Shown: positions 1 to 9,515 of the stretch, piece by piece | How positions within the stretch are numbered: position 1 is the first letter of the stretch | Layout: the number at the start of each line of letters is the position of its first letter | Assembly (NCBI GenBank): GCA_037974335.1 | Contig: CM075760.1 | Span: 26,995,402 to 27,059,401, forward strand | DNA: 64,000 nt | DNA from: Prionace glauca | Taxonomy: Eukaryota; Chordata; Chondrichthyes; Carcharhiniformes; Carcharhinidae | Direction: 5' to 3' | Position numbers and translations under genes: made by a program | The notes under the pieces: generated by a model | Seen by the model: only the letters and a program-made list of their open reading frames with translations | The model's database searches: none | Told to the model about the DNA's origin: nothing

Positions 1-21
1 TATCACAACCTGCTCCAAAAA

Positions 22-268
22 AACATAGAACATAAGAACATAAGAAGTAGGAGCAGGAATAGGCCATCTAACCCTTCGAGCCTGCCCCGCCATTCAATAA
101 GATCATGGCTGATATGTCGTGGCTCAGTTCCACTTTCCCGCTTTCTCCTCATAACACTTAATCCCCTCTCTTATCAAAAACCCATCAACCCGCTTCTTAA
201 AAATATTTAGCGAGGCAGCCTCCACCACCTCAACGGGCAGAGAATTGCAGAGATTCACCACCCTTTGA
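22..268 (-). mobile_element. LINE A (CR1-like), 3' end only
   Basis: This is the last ~245 bp of the commonest LINE of the window, read on the minus strand. It carries the family's octamer-like tail (TTCTTATG repeats on the element strand) and the coding end around the LWNSLPVEVVEAASLNIF motif. The 5' end is lost, and it abuts LINE B at 269. The tail and the AATGGCGGGGCAGGCTCGAA stretch match the other copies at 4170, 16631 and 34600. Confidence 0.85.
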
Positions 269-1250
269 ACATAGAACATAGAACATTACAGCGCAGAACA
301 GGCCCTTCGGCCCACGATGTTGCGCCGACCAGTTACAAAACAATGACCCACTAGCCTAAACCAATTCCTTTTCATCCATAAACCTATCCACAGATCTTTT
401 AAACGCCCCCAAACTAGGTGCATTTACAACTGCAGCTGGCAGGGCATTCCAGTCCCTCACCACCCTCTGGGTAAAGAACCTACCCCTGACATCTGTCCTA
501 TAACTACCCCCCCTTAATTTAAAATCGTGCCCCCTCGTGCTAGCTTTCTCCATCCTAGGAAAAAGGCTATCACTATCTACCCTGTCTAAACCTCTAATCA
601 TCTTATATGTTTCAATGAGATCCCCTCTTAGCCGCCTTCTTTCCAGCGAAAACAACCCCAAATCTCTCAATCTCTCCTCATAGGATTTCCCCTCCATACC
701 AGGCAACATCCTGGTAAACCTCCTCTGCACCCTCTCCAAAGCCTCTACATCCTTCCTGTAATGTGGGGACCAGAACTGCACACAAAACTCCAAGTGCGGC
801 CGCACCAGAGATGTGTACAGTTGCATGATGACGCTGCGACTCCTAAATTCAATCCCCCTACCAATAAACGCCAAAACTCCGTATGCCTTCTTAACAACCT
901 TATCCACTTGATTCCCAACTTTCAGGGATCTATGTACACATACACCTAGATCCCTCTGCTCCTCCACACTATTCAAAGTCCTCCCGTTAGCCCTATACTC
1001 AACACATCTGTTATTCCTACCGAAATGAATTACCTCACACTTCTCCACATTAAACTCCATCCGCCACCTCTCAGCCCAGCTCTGCAACCTTTCTAAGTCA
1101 TCCTGCAAACTATGACACCCTTCCTCACAATCTACCACAACTCCGACTTTGGTGTCATCAGCAAACTTACTAATCCACCCAACTATACCCTCATCCAGAT
1201 CATTAATAAAAATTACAAACAGCAGTGGCCCCAAAACAGATCCCTGTCTC
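269..1250 (-). mobile_element. LINE B (CR1-like), 5'-truncated, with RT reading frame
   Basis: A CR1-like non-LTR retrotransposon in minus orientation. An open frame of 292 codons (356-1234) covers the end of the reverse transcriptase palm, with the catalytic FADDTKVG motif near residue 25, and the C-terminal region (LRGDLIETYKMIRGLDRV, FTQRVVRDWNALP). The upstream half of the RT and the endonuclease are absent, as expected from 5' truncation during target-primed insertion. The tail is made of TTCTATG-type repeats. The frame is open, so the copy is fairly young, but it cannot encode a whole ORF2 protein. Confidence 0.88.
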
Positions 1251-1484
1251 TTATCACAGGGAGGAATTCAACAGGAGGCAAGGGAACGAACCACAAGTAG
1301 CCTCACGATCCAATACTTGCCACTCAATCATCAATAACACCATTCACCACGACAGCTGCTTCCGAATATTGCGACCCATTTCTCTCAGGATTTCTTCCAA
1401 GATTTAATATTGCTCCTTATTTTCTCCTAATTTTAATAGGATGTTCACTTCAATAAACAGAGCGAACGGAGAAAGAAGGGACTT

Positions 1485-1555
1485 TGCATTGGCCGGGAAT
1501 CGAACCCGAGTCTCCTGCGTGGGAAGCGAGAATTCTACCACTGAACCACCAATGC
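1485..1555 (-). tRNA. tRNA-Gly (anticodon CCC)
   Basis: Read on the minus strand this folds as a 71-nt glycine tRNA. The acceptor arm GCATTGG pairs with CCAATGC, with A as discriminator. The D arm and TTCGATT T-loop are canonical, and the anticodon loop TTCCCAC gives anticodon CCC. Compared with the vertebrate Gly-CCC gene as I recall it, there is a C-A mismatch in the middle of the anticodon stem (CTCGC against GCAGG) and a T-G pair at the start of the T stem. No clean run of four T follows; the nearest downstream signal on this strand is TTCTTT. It may be a functional gene with a weak terminator or a lightly decayed copy. Confidence 0.85.
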
Positions 1556-2025
1556 TGCTCTTGCTAAAGCTATTCCCACATGCTCACTCTTCCTTTACAC
1601 TCAGCAGCATTGTAATTTCCTTACTTTATCCTTTCATTCCCCAAATGCCCACAAATGCTCTCACTCAAATCTCAGACGCAACATCGCACAAGCCTTTCAT
1701 GCTGTTAACACCTTCCTTTCATTCACAACCGCATCTCAAACTTTCACCCTTCCTCCAAAACACAAACACTCTGCAACAGGCCCCTCTCACACAGCCTCAC
1801 TCTCCCAAATATGCCTCTGCTTTCACCACATCAGTCTAAACACACTTAAAACGTGTTCAAATTACTTGCACACTGTCTCTTCCACTCAACTCATATCACT
1901 ACAATACACATCATGAATGTCTGCAAAAGCTTTAAGTTACTACATTTCTTCAAAGCTGCGACCCAGTGCGACACCAGGCCAAACTTCCACTTTCTACACT
2001 TGATAACACCTATATAGGGTTCCAA
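1556..2025. other. Gene-free stretch
   Basis: Pyrimidine-rich on the plus strand (many CTC, TTC and CAC runs). I see no gene, known repeat or RNA. The long open frame here (from 1441) overlaps the antisense of the glycine tRNA and reflects composition. Confidence 0.5.
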
Positions 2026-2150
2026 GTTTGTTCGGAATGAGTTAAAAAATAGGGCTTAGGAGAGCAAGGAGGGGACATGAGAAGTCCTTGGCAAGTCGGA
2101 TAAAGGAAAACCCCAAAGCTTTTTACTCTTCTGTTAAAAACACGCATTAA
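2026..2150 (+). mobile_element. LINE ORF2 fragment (CR1-like)
   Basis: A short internal piece of a CR1-like ORF2, from between the endonuclease and RT. It resembles the stretch in the LINE B copy at about 47.75-47.84 kb (GHEMTLADRIKENPKAFYSY), here as GGGGACATGAGAAGTCC through AAAACCCCAAAGC and TTTTTACTCTTC. Both ends of the element are missing. Confidence 0.55.
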
Positions 2151-2611
2151 ATCTTCACATATCGAGGCCAGTCTGTGACATCTGAAAGCGCTGAATCCTA
2201 ACCACGAGACCCCCAGGATCCCATCTGCCGGATTCTCCCAGATACTGGTTACAGGAATGTGCACAGCGCCAATTGCCCGCACTCACACACTCCTTCCTGT
2301 CTGTTAAGATTTGAAATTGTTTATATTTTCACACTGGCTTCCAGTGTGATGAAAGCAGAGCTGTGATAAGCTGATGTTGTTCAGTGGATTTACTGCAGTA
2401 AGGTTTATGTCAGTTCGATACAAACATTGGTGTTTGAATGTGATCAGTTACAGTGAAATTTAATGCAGTGGAAGGGAGCCTACTCGCTTTTACAGGAGGA
2501 ACCAGCAAGGGTAATGTAAATATGAATTGTGCAACGGGGCTGATATTTCTCCCTGCTGTTCAAATTGGCACAAGTATTGATCCACGATTTTCAAATTATC
2601 ACTTTGTATTG

Positions 2612-2683
2612 GGTTCTGTGGTGTAATGGTGAGCACTCTGGACTCTGAATCCAGCGATCCGAGTTCAAATCTCGGCAGAACCT
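2612..2683 (+). tRNA. tRNA-Gln (anticodon CTG)
   Basis: A 72-nt glutamine tRNA. Acceptor GGTTCTG pairs fully with CAGAACC and the discriminator is T. The anticodon arm GGACTCTGAATCC gives anticodon CTG, and the T arm is CCGAG-TTCAAAT-CTCGG. The internal boxes are intact: TGGTGTAATGG (box A) and GAGTTCAAATC (box B). A run of four T at 2686-2689, three bases after the gene, is a proper RNA polymerase III terminator. All stems pair, so this looks functional. CCA is not encoded, as is normal for a nuclear gene. Confidence 0.93.
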
Positions 2684-2952
2684 TGTTTTAATTTGCAAAT
2701 ACAGATGATGGATTGGCTGAAGGACGTTTCATTTAAGTTTATCACCAAGTCCGAATCGAGAGGAGAATTTGCCAGCCCGTTCAGCTGCTGTTACTCAATT
2801 CAAGGGCAATTAGAGATGATCGTAAATGAATAAAGACAATCTCAATAATTGACCTTTTCCTCACAAGTAAACGCAAACTTTTTAACAATGTTTCTGCCTG
2901 AAACTTTCGAAACGTCGAGCTAATATGTAACAACTATCCCACTTTCCCATGT

Positions 2953-3010
2953 GGGCCGGTGGCGCAATGGGTAACGCGTCTGACTACGGATCAGAAGATT
3001 CCTGGTTCGC
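2953..3010 (+). pseudogene. tRNA-Arg (ACG), truncated
   Basis: The first 58 bases match a vertebrate arginine tRNA: acceptor 5' strand GGGCCGG, D arm GCGCAATGGGTAACGC, and a perfect anticodon stem TCTGA/TCAGA around loop CTACGGA (anticodon ACG). The similarity stops inside the T loop (GGTTCG, then unrelated sequence). The 3' side of the T stem and the 3' acceptor strand are missing, so it cannot fold into a tRNA. It sits 270 bp after tRNA-Gln and is probably the broken third member of a small tRNA group. Confidence 0.85.
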
Positions 3011-3332
3011 TTAATGCAAACCTTTAAAAGGTGTTCACAAATTCCTTGTTACTTTCGATGAAAAAGTTATTTAATAGCTTTATACTTATTCAGACAAATG
3101 CTGGCAAGCATATTTTCAGCTTCTCTGGAGAAAGTAATGTTAGGAGATTGCTAATGAACAGCAACCGACTATTTTAAGTTATTTTTTTCCGGGAAAAAAG
3201 TCATTCAATAAGATTAGGATATTAAATAAATGCTAAACTCGAATACAGTTTGGACAGAATTCAACATGGCTTAGAGATTTTACAGAATTTTGTAAATATT
3301 TTCATAAAATTCAGCATTTCTGATTTTGGAGA

Positions 3333-3670
3333 AAGCATTCCAAGCTGAGGTCAGAGCAAAGATAATATGACTGTAACATCGAGATTCTGATAATATTCAG
3401 CACCAAACTGAAATCATACAGACTTCCCTCACCCTAGCATGTTTCAGATGGTGATTAACTATGTTAGTCTGCACCTAAACCTATTAAATTGTCTTGTAGA
3501 CTGGATGACTTGCTGATATGTGCAGGTGTCAAAGTAGGAACGTTGCTTTCCTGGCAATGCATCAAACAATTTATCATTTCTTATTTGACACAAAGCATTT
3601 GAGGCCGAGGCCAGAGCGAAGATACTATGGGTGTAACATCGAGATTCAGATAATGTTCAGGAACAAAATG
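3333..3670 (+). repeat. Pair of ~80-bp diverged direct repeats
   Basis: 3333-3412 and 3591-3670 share a run that starts AAAGCATT and contains TGTAACATCGAGATTC in both copies; they lie 258 bp apart and differ at roughly a fifth of positions by eye. The second copy abuts a LINE 3' end at about 3672. The 260 bp between them shows no gene. Confidence 0.6.
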
Positions 3671-3671
3671 C

Positions 3672-3966
3672 CCCGGCCGATGAAGGCATGCTTTAAGGTG
3701 CGAGTGCAAGGTTTAAAGTAGATGGACATGGCAGATTGTTTGCACAGAGAGTAGTGGGTTCCTGGAACTCGCTGCCGGGGAGAGATAGTAGAAGCGGATG
3801 CAGTTGTGACTTTTACATCACTTGACAAATACATAAATCGGATGGGAATAGAGGGATATGATCCCGGAAGGTTAGGGGGTTTTAGTTAAGTCGGACAGCA
3901 TGGTCAGTGAAGGTTTGAAGGGCCGAAAGGTATGATCCTGGGCTGTAATTTTCTCTGTTCTTTGTA
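3672..3966 (+). mobile_element. CR1-like LINE 3' end
   Basis: The 3' end of an old CR1-like element. It has the coding end (FAQRVVGSWNSLPG-like, frame-broken), then the typical 3' UTR text with GGGAATAGAGGGATATG, GGGCCGAAAGG and a TTCTTTGTACT-type tail. No long frame remains. Confidence 0.7.
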
Positions 3967-4169
3967 CTGCCATTTTTCTTTGCCCAAAACTGAGCTTCAG
4001 ATCCTGTAGCTCTGTATTTAACCACTCCATCTCTGACACCTTCTCCACTCACACAGCCCTGTGAGATGTCTGTACTGATCTTATTGTGGCATCATGAGCG
4101 TTCCACATACAACATGACTTGTATCTATAAATTCTCATCTTGAACATTTCAATTGAAATTTCAAGGCAA

Positions 4170-5086
4170 GAACATAAAAACATAAGAAATAAGAGCAGGA
4201 GTAGGCCATCTAGCCCTTCGAGCCTGCCCCGCCATTCAATAAGATCATGGCTGATCTGCCGTGGCTCAGTTCCACCTTCCCACCCTCTCCCCATAACTCT
4301 TAATCCCCTCTCTTGTCAAGAACCCATCAACCCGCTTCATAAAAATATTTAGCGAGGCAGCCTCCACCACTTCAACGGGCAGAGAATTCCAGAGATTCAC
4401 CACCCTTTGAGTGAAGAAGTTCCTCCTCAACTCTATTCTAAACCGCCTCCCCTTTATCTTGAAGCTGTGCCCCCTAGTCTTACTGTCTTTTTTGAGCGGG
4501 AAGAGTCTCTCCACCTCTCCTATCCATCCCATTCATCATCTTTTACGTCTCAATGAGATCTCCCCTCATTCTTCTAAACTCTAACGAGTACAAGCCTAGT
4601 TTATTCAGCCTCTCCTCATAGCTCAATCCCCTCAACTCCGTTATCAGCCTAGTAAACCTCCTCTGCACTCCCTCCAGGGCCAAAATATCCTTGCGCAGGT
4701 GCGGCGCCCAAAACTGCACACAGTACTCCAGCTGCGGCCCCACCAATGCCCTATACAGCTGCAGCAAGACCTCCCTACTTTTATATTCAATCCCCTTCGC
4801 TATGAAGGCCAGCATCCCATTCGCCTTCCTGACCACCTGCTGCACCTGCAAGCTGGGTTTTTGCGACTCATGCACAAGGACCCCGAGGTCCCTCTGCACC
4901 GTCGCCTGCTGCAGTTTTTCGCCACGTAAGTAATATCCCTTCCTACCATTCTTCCTACCAAAGTAGACCACCTCACACTTGCCAACATTATATTCCATTT
5001 GCCATTTCCTGGCCCATTCGCCCAGCCTATCTAGATCCTTCTGCAGACTCTCCACACCCTCTGCACAATTTGCCTTTCTCCCAATC
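4170..5086 (-). mobile_element. LINE A (CR1-like), 5'-truncated
   Basis: A minus-strand copy cut at the 5' end within the RT just after the catalytic motif. Two open pieces remain (4543-5088, 181 codons, and 4266-4532). They are separated by a small deletion relative to the copies at 17 kb and 34 kb (CTCTCCTATCC here, CTCTATCCTATCC there). The 3' tail at 4170 has ACATAAGAA-type repeats. Similarity to the other A copies is high, so the insertion is recent. Confidence 0.9.
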
Positions 5087-5279
5087 AAGCAGAGCCTTTT
5101 GAGCAGAATGGTTCAGATTCCCATCCCCTTTTAATGTGGACAAGTTGTTTCTGATTTCACTACAGAGGTTGTCTATTAAACAATGGCTGAACACAGGGGG
5201 TGAATGTGAGAAGCTGAAGTTTCCAGTTGAAGAGGTTCCCAGTGTCTCTGAGCAGCTGAACTGGGGAAGCGTTTGGGCA

Positions 5280-5960
5280 GAGACAGCGCTGCTGCAATTT
5301 CCCTTCCTGGCCACCGGGGGTCGCTGTAACACGCCCGGTCGCTGCTCCGCCCAGTGTCACCTCTTGCCCAGTCCGGCCCGGCCGCTGCTCGTTGGCGGAA
5401 CATCCGGGTCCTGAAAACAGGCGGGGACAGCCGCCATATTGCAGTGACGTCACCGTCTTCTCCGCCCCCCCCCCCCTCGCCCCGGAGGAAAAAGCGACGG
5501 GTCAGAAATGTAGAAAGTGAGAGAAATTCCCACCCGGAAATCCCGCCCGGAGCGGAATTAAAATTAAATAAAATACATATTTTTATAAAGAGGCAGGTGG
5601 CGGAACCGCGCATGTCCGGTAGTATTTTCCCAGAGCGCACCGCGCTGGAGTGATTTAAAAACAGACGGAATAAAAAACAGAAACGATTTTCCCGAATGGA
5701 GAAGGAACCGAAAGTCTGACGGGTGAGGATGTGAATAATAATCATCAAGATTCAACATATTAAAAATTAAAATGTAACTGTCTGGGCGCATGTGCAGAAG
5801 TGGAATTCCCGCAGAGAGCAGCGCGCGGGACGTCGTCTCCCCTGGCAACGCAAGATGGCCGCCGGCCGTCTCCCCTGGCAACGCAAGATGGCCGCTGGCT
5901 GTGGGTGTGATTGTGGCGCAGGCGCAGTGAGGTCTGCCTGCAGGCCATTGTCCACATTGC
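5280..5960. promoter_or_regulatory. CpG-rich promoter-like block
   Basis: A GC-rich, CpG-dense island in otherwise AT-rich DNA. It holds a perfect cAMP response element TGACGTCA (5445-5452), a YY1-like CCGCCATATT (5431-5440), and a 33-bp tandem pair (5834-5866, 5867-5899). Each unit of the pair joins an RFX-like half site (CCTGGCAAC, reverse GTTGCCAGG) to a YY1-like AAGATGGCCGC. No TATA box is evident. Such motifs are typical of TATA-less vertebrate promoters. The nearest plus-strand host exon is the zinc-finger exon at 11988; that this is its promoter is inference. The direction could also be minus or both. Confidence 0.55.
5341..5407 (+). repeat. Promoter-block direct repeat, copy 1
   Basis: A 67-bp stretch from GCTGCTCCGCCCAGTGTCAC to GGCGGAACATCCG, repeated at 6487-6553 with three differences in 66 aligned positions. 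It lies inside the CpG-rich block and just upstream of the CRE. Confidence 0.85.
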
Positions 5961-6133
5961 CCCCTAGTGGATGTGGTGGGGATGGTGCAGCAGATGGAGC
6001 AACAATCCCAGTTTCAATGGGGGGAGAGAAGCTGCAATGCTGCTCCCTGTTGTTCACTCCTGTCCCCAGTCTCAGCATTGCAGAGTGTTTAAACAAGAGG
6101 GTGCAATGTCACAGCAGCACCCAGACCTGCAGT

Positions 6134-6406
6134 TTAAGGTTATTTATTAATGTCACTAATAAGTCAGCTTACATTAACACTGCAATGAAGTTACTGTAAG
6201 AATTCCCCTAGTCTCCACATTCCTGTTGGGGTAACACTGAGGGAGAATTTAAGCACAGCCCAATGCCCCCTAACCCAGCACGTCTTTCAGGCTGGGGAAG
6301 GAAACTGGAGAAAACCCACACAGACACGGGGACAACGTGCAAATGACCCACAGGCCCCTAGCACAGTGAGGCTGCAGTGTTAACCACTGTCCCACCATGC
6401 TGACAC
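6134..6406 (-). mobile_element. SINE1 copy
   Basis: A tRNA-headed SINE in minus orientation. The left end is the element's 3' tail (rev-comp of TAACTTCATTGCAGTGTTAA). The body has the CACGGGGACAACGTGCAAA and GGAAACTGGAGAAAACCCAC stretches, and the right end is the tRNA-like head (CAGTGTTAACCACTGTCCC). It separates the two copies of the promoter repeat. Confidence 0.8.
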
Positions 6407-6486
6407 TGGGGCAATTGTTTTTGGGGGGAACACGGGGCAGGTGGGGGTATTGCTAAGTCAATTTGGGGAGCATCAGGAAAAATCAG

Positions 6487-6553
6487 GCTGCTCCGCCCAG
6501 TGTCACCTCTTGCCCATTCAGGCCCGGCCACTGCTCGTTGGCGGAACATCCGA
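6487..6553 (+). repeat. Promoter-block direct repeat, copy 2
   Basis: Second copy of the 67-bp block at 5341-5407. Two of the three changes lose CpG dinucleotides, which fits decay of a methylated copy. Confidence 0.85.
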
Positions 6554-6599
6554 TTTGAAAGGCGGAATGTCCTCCTTCTGCTTTGTAAGAATTCTATGA

Positions 6600-6990
6600 G
6601 TCAATGAAGTGAAACTCTCCAGACCAGGTAACATCATGGTAAATCTCCTCTGTACCATTCCCAGTGTTACCTGATCCCTCCTATCCTGGGGATCCCAGAA
6701 CTGCACCATATTTTCAAAGATGTGACCAGATGTGTAGATGAGGGCAATGCTTCTGACACAGTCTTCTTGGGCTTCACAAGGCTTTTGACAAGGTCCCACA
6801 CGGGAGACTAATAGGAAAGTTAAGATCCCATGGGATCCAAGGAAAAGTGTCAAATTGGATCCAGAATTAGCTGAGTAGCAGGAAGCAGAGGGTGATGGTG
6901 GATAAAGTGGTTAAGGAGACACACGGTTCACTTCTTTATTAGCCGAGACACTGTGTTTAAGAGTGGGGAGGTTATGCTGGAATTATATAA
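6600..6990. mobile_element. Patchwork of CR1-like LINE fragments
   Basis: 6600-6740 reads as a minus-strand CR1-like RT C-terminus (rev-comp of TTTACCATGATGTTACC with CTGGAGAG). 6740-6990 reads as plus-strand LINE with CAAGGCTTTTGACAAGGTCC (RT motif A, ...KAFDKV) and a later piece with GGGGAGGTTATGCTGGAATT. The two parts face each other and the second is internally deleted. No frame is intact. Confidence 0.65.
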
Positions 6991-7046
6991 AATGTTGGTT
7001 AGGCATCAGCAAGGAGGAATGAGAGTGAGATGGAGAGGTTTGATTT

Positions 7047-7389
7047 TTGTTTATTCATGGGACTGGGCATCGCTGGCTGGCCCACCATTTATTGCCCATC
7101 TCTCGGTCCCTGAGGGCAGTTCAGAGTAAACCACATTGCTGTGGATCTGGAGTCACACGGAGCCAAACCAGGTAAGGACGGCAGATTTCCCCCCCTAAAG
7201 GACATTAGTGACCCAGACGGGTGTTTCTGATCATCGATCATCAGGAGATTCTTAATCCCAGATATTTTTTATTGAATTCAAATTCCACCACCTGCTGTGG
7301 CGGGATTCGAACCCGGGTCCCCAGAACATTAGCTGAGTTTCTGGAATGAATAGTCTAGCAATGATCCCACTCGGGCCATCGCCTCCCCT
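7047..7389 (-). mobile_element. SINE2 copy, nearly full length
   Basis: A second SINE family in minus orientation. The right end is the tRNA-derived head: on the minus strand the box B-like GGTTCGAATCC lies in GACCCGGGTTCGAATCCCGC (about 7300-7320). The left end (3' tail) reads TTCATGGGACTGGGCATCGC then CATTTATTGCCCATC. That tail matches the 3' end of LINE E (see 52340 and 61038). Confidence 0.75.
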
Positions 7390-8150
7390 TTAGCGGGGGG
7401 GAATTGCACAGTTAGGGGCCTTGCCAGCTGAAGACACAACCACTGATGTTGGAGTGACTGCGACTGGGGGATGTTCGCAAGGCCCCGGGTTAGAGGGCGG
7501 AATGTGGGAACGGGACTTGGGAAAGCAACAACAACTTGCATTAATGTAGCACCAGGAACAGAATGGAACGTCTGAAAGACACTTCACGGGGTGGGTGGCA
7601 GGGGGGGGGGGGGGGGCATCCAAAACCAAATTCTCCCAGCCAGACTCAAGGGGAGATATTCGGGAGAGGAGACCAAAAGCTGGGACAGAGAATTTCCTCG
7701 TGTCACTTTTGGTTCTTTCACCAATCCCTTTAAATCTGTGTCCCCCTCAGAGAGAGAGAGGGACGGATATTTCTCACACAGCAGAGCCTGACTGCTACTT
7801 TCACACTGCTACACACAGTTTTGTGATAACATTGACCCTTATTAATCATCCCAATCTCTTCCTCTCTCACTCTCTCCCTCTGTGTCTCTCCCCACCAGTG
7901 GCAGGGACTGGGCCCTGAGCTCCCTTCCCCCATGATTTCCAGACAGTTCAGTCCCACTGGGGAAAAGACAGATATTGAAATGGAAAATGATCAGATGCTG
8001 AGCTGCTCAGGCAGAAACTGTGTTCCAGAGACACAGAGAATGGGGGCAGGGACACACAGACTGAGCCGGAAACATCCACCACCCATCCGCATACTCACAA
8101 ACATACATGTACACACACATACACATATGGCGAGAAACCTGTACATGTTC
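7390..8150. other. Gene-free stretch with G-run
   Basis: Holds a GGTGGCAGG(G)n run at about 7595-7617, a pyrimidine tract ending in an acceptor-like CCCACCAG (about 7900), and a short CA-rich segment at 8100-8130. A non-coding exon of the downstream zinc-finger gene is possible, but I cannot support it. No coding region is recognised. Confidence 0.35.
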
Positions 8151-8159
8151 ACATGTGAT

Positions 8160-8800
8160 TTGAAGAAGAAACTAGATACAAGGGATTGAGGGATATTGGG
8201 GGTGGGGGGGAAGGGGGATCAGGAAATTGAATTTGATGATTAGCCATGATCAAAATGAAAGACAGAGCAGACTGGAGAGCCAAATGGCCAAATGGCGAAA
8301 GGCAGAGACCTAGGGGAAAGTGCAGAAAGCCAGGAAAAGTGCAGAGAGCAGGAGAAAGGTCGAAGTGCCCAGGAACGGGTAGACTGGTGGGGGAACGTGT
8401 AAAGAGCCAGGGCAGAGAGCTGGGAGCAAATGGTAAAGAGCAGTGGGAAAGGGTGGTGACACGGGGGAAAGGGTGACGAGCCGGGGAAGTGAGTAGGGAG
8501 CTGGGACAGAGATCAGAGAGCTGGGGAAAGGTTGGAGGGCTGAAGGAAATGGCAGAGAGCTCGGAGAGAGAGTGGAAAGATGGGGGAAAGTGTAGGGAGC
8601 CGGGTGGCCGTGCAGACATCCGTGGGAAAGGAGGTAAAGAATCACAGAGAAGGGCAGAGAGCCAGAGGAAGGGGCAAAAAGTGGGTTATTGGAGTGGAGA
8701 GGTGGAATATGGAGTTAAAGAAAAATTAACCAAAATCAGCTCATCTGTAATCTTATTGAATGATGGAAAAAAAACTTCAGGGCCCGAATGGCCAACTGCT
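8160..8800 (+). mobile_element. Old LINE 3' end, split by purine-rich repeat
   Basis: 8160-8265 (GATTTGAAGAAGAAACTAGA and on) and 8685-8800 (CTTATTGAATGATGG, GGGCCCGAATGGCC) look like two halves of a CR1/L2-type 3' UTR. The purine-rich array at 8266-8680 lies between them. Confidence 0.5.
8266..8680 (+). repeat. Purine-rich degenerate minisatellite
   Basis: About 415 bp of G/A-rich sequence made of loose units of some 20-30 bp around AGAGCTGGGGAAAGG and AGAGCCAGGG. The strand asymmetry gives long spurious open frames on both strands. Confidence 0.75.
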
Positions 8801-8992
8801 GTATTAATGTGCGTGATCCTTCAATGAGTCAATGTTCCAATTGTTTGAATTGGTAATTATATTTAGAGTTTCATGGACATTCTATAAGTATTCATTGCAA
8901 AGGTATTTTGAAGCAAAGTCATTTTTTTTTGTTTTATGGAGTGCGAGGCAAGGTGTTGGAGAGAGGAAGGGGCATCAGTCAGTTTGAACACA

Positions 8993-9114
8993 ATGTGGAG
9001 ATAACGATGATGGCCTGGGGTGGGAACAGGAACAAGCTCCACTACACCAGGTTAAAGTCCAACAGGTTTATTTGGCAGCACTAGATTTCAGAGCGCTGCT
9101 CCTTCATCGGGTGA
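8993..9114 (+). mobile_element. Foldback-family element, single arm
   Basis: A monomer of the family that forms the palindrome at 27962-28211. It runs from ATGTGGAGATAACGATGATG through ACACCAGGTTAAAGTCCAAC and AGGTTTATTTGG to CTCCTTCATCGGGTGA. A third copy lies at 44084-44210 in the other orientation. It has no coding capacity. Confidence 0.7.
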
Positions 9115-9414
9115 GCGGATGCTATGAATAGATAATTTCTTTATCAGAAAATGTTGTTGTTTGAAAAAAATATAGTGGCTGATAAAATGGAGAAAATCTT
9201 TTTACTTTTCTGTTAATCCAATGAATGGTTTGTCATTACGATGGCATCAAAATGTTTTTCTTTCTAATCTGATAGAGGTGGAGACAGTCATGTGAATTCC
9301 TGCAGAGATGGCGATTCCCAAATGATAGAAGGAACAGAAGCTCTAAGGTGTATGTTGGTTTTAATCGGGAAACAAAGTTAAGTTCATAATTATTGTCAAA
9401 TCGTGATGTCAAAA

Positions 9415-9495
9415 CGTAGAAAATAGAAGCAGGAGTAGGGCATTCAGCCCTTTGACCCTGAAGGTTGAGTTCCACCATTCATTTTGATCATGGCT
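9415..9495 (-). mobile_element. LINE 3' terminal stub
   Basis: About 80 bp resembling the extreme 3' end of a LINE A-related element (AGAAGCAGGAGTAGGGCATT, GATCATGGCT), diverged. It lies directly before the plus-strand LINE A at 9516. Confidence 0.6.
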
Positions 9496-9515
9496 CATCA
9501 AGATTCTGACTTTGC

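Noticed and set aside
1441-1839. 132-codon open frame
   Set aside because: It overlaps the antisense of the glycine tRNA and continues into pyrimidine-rich sequence.
8149-8827. Several open frames on both strands
   Set aside because: Produced by the purine-rich repeat and LINE 3' UTR; amino-acid composition is artefactual.
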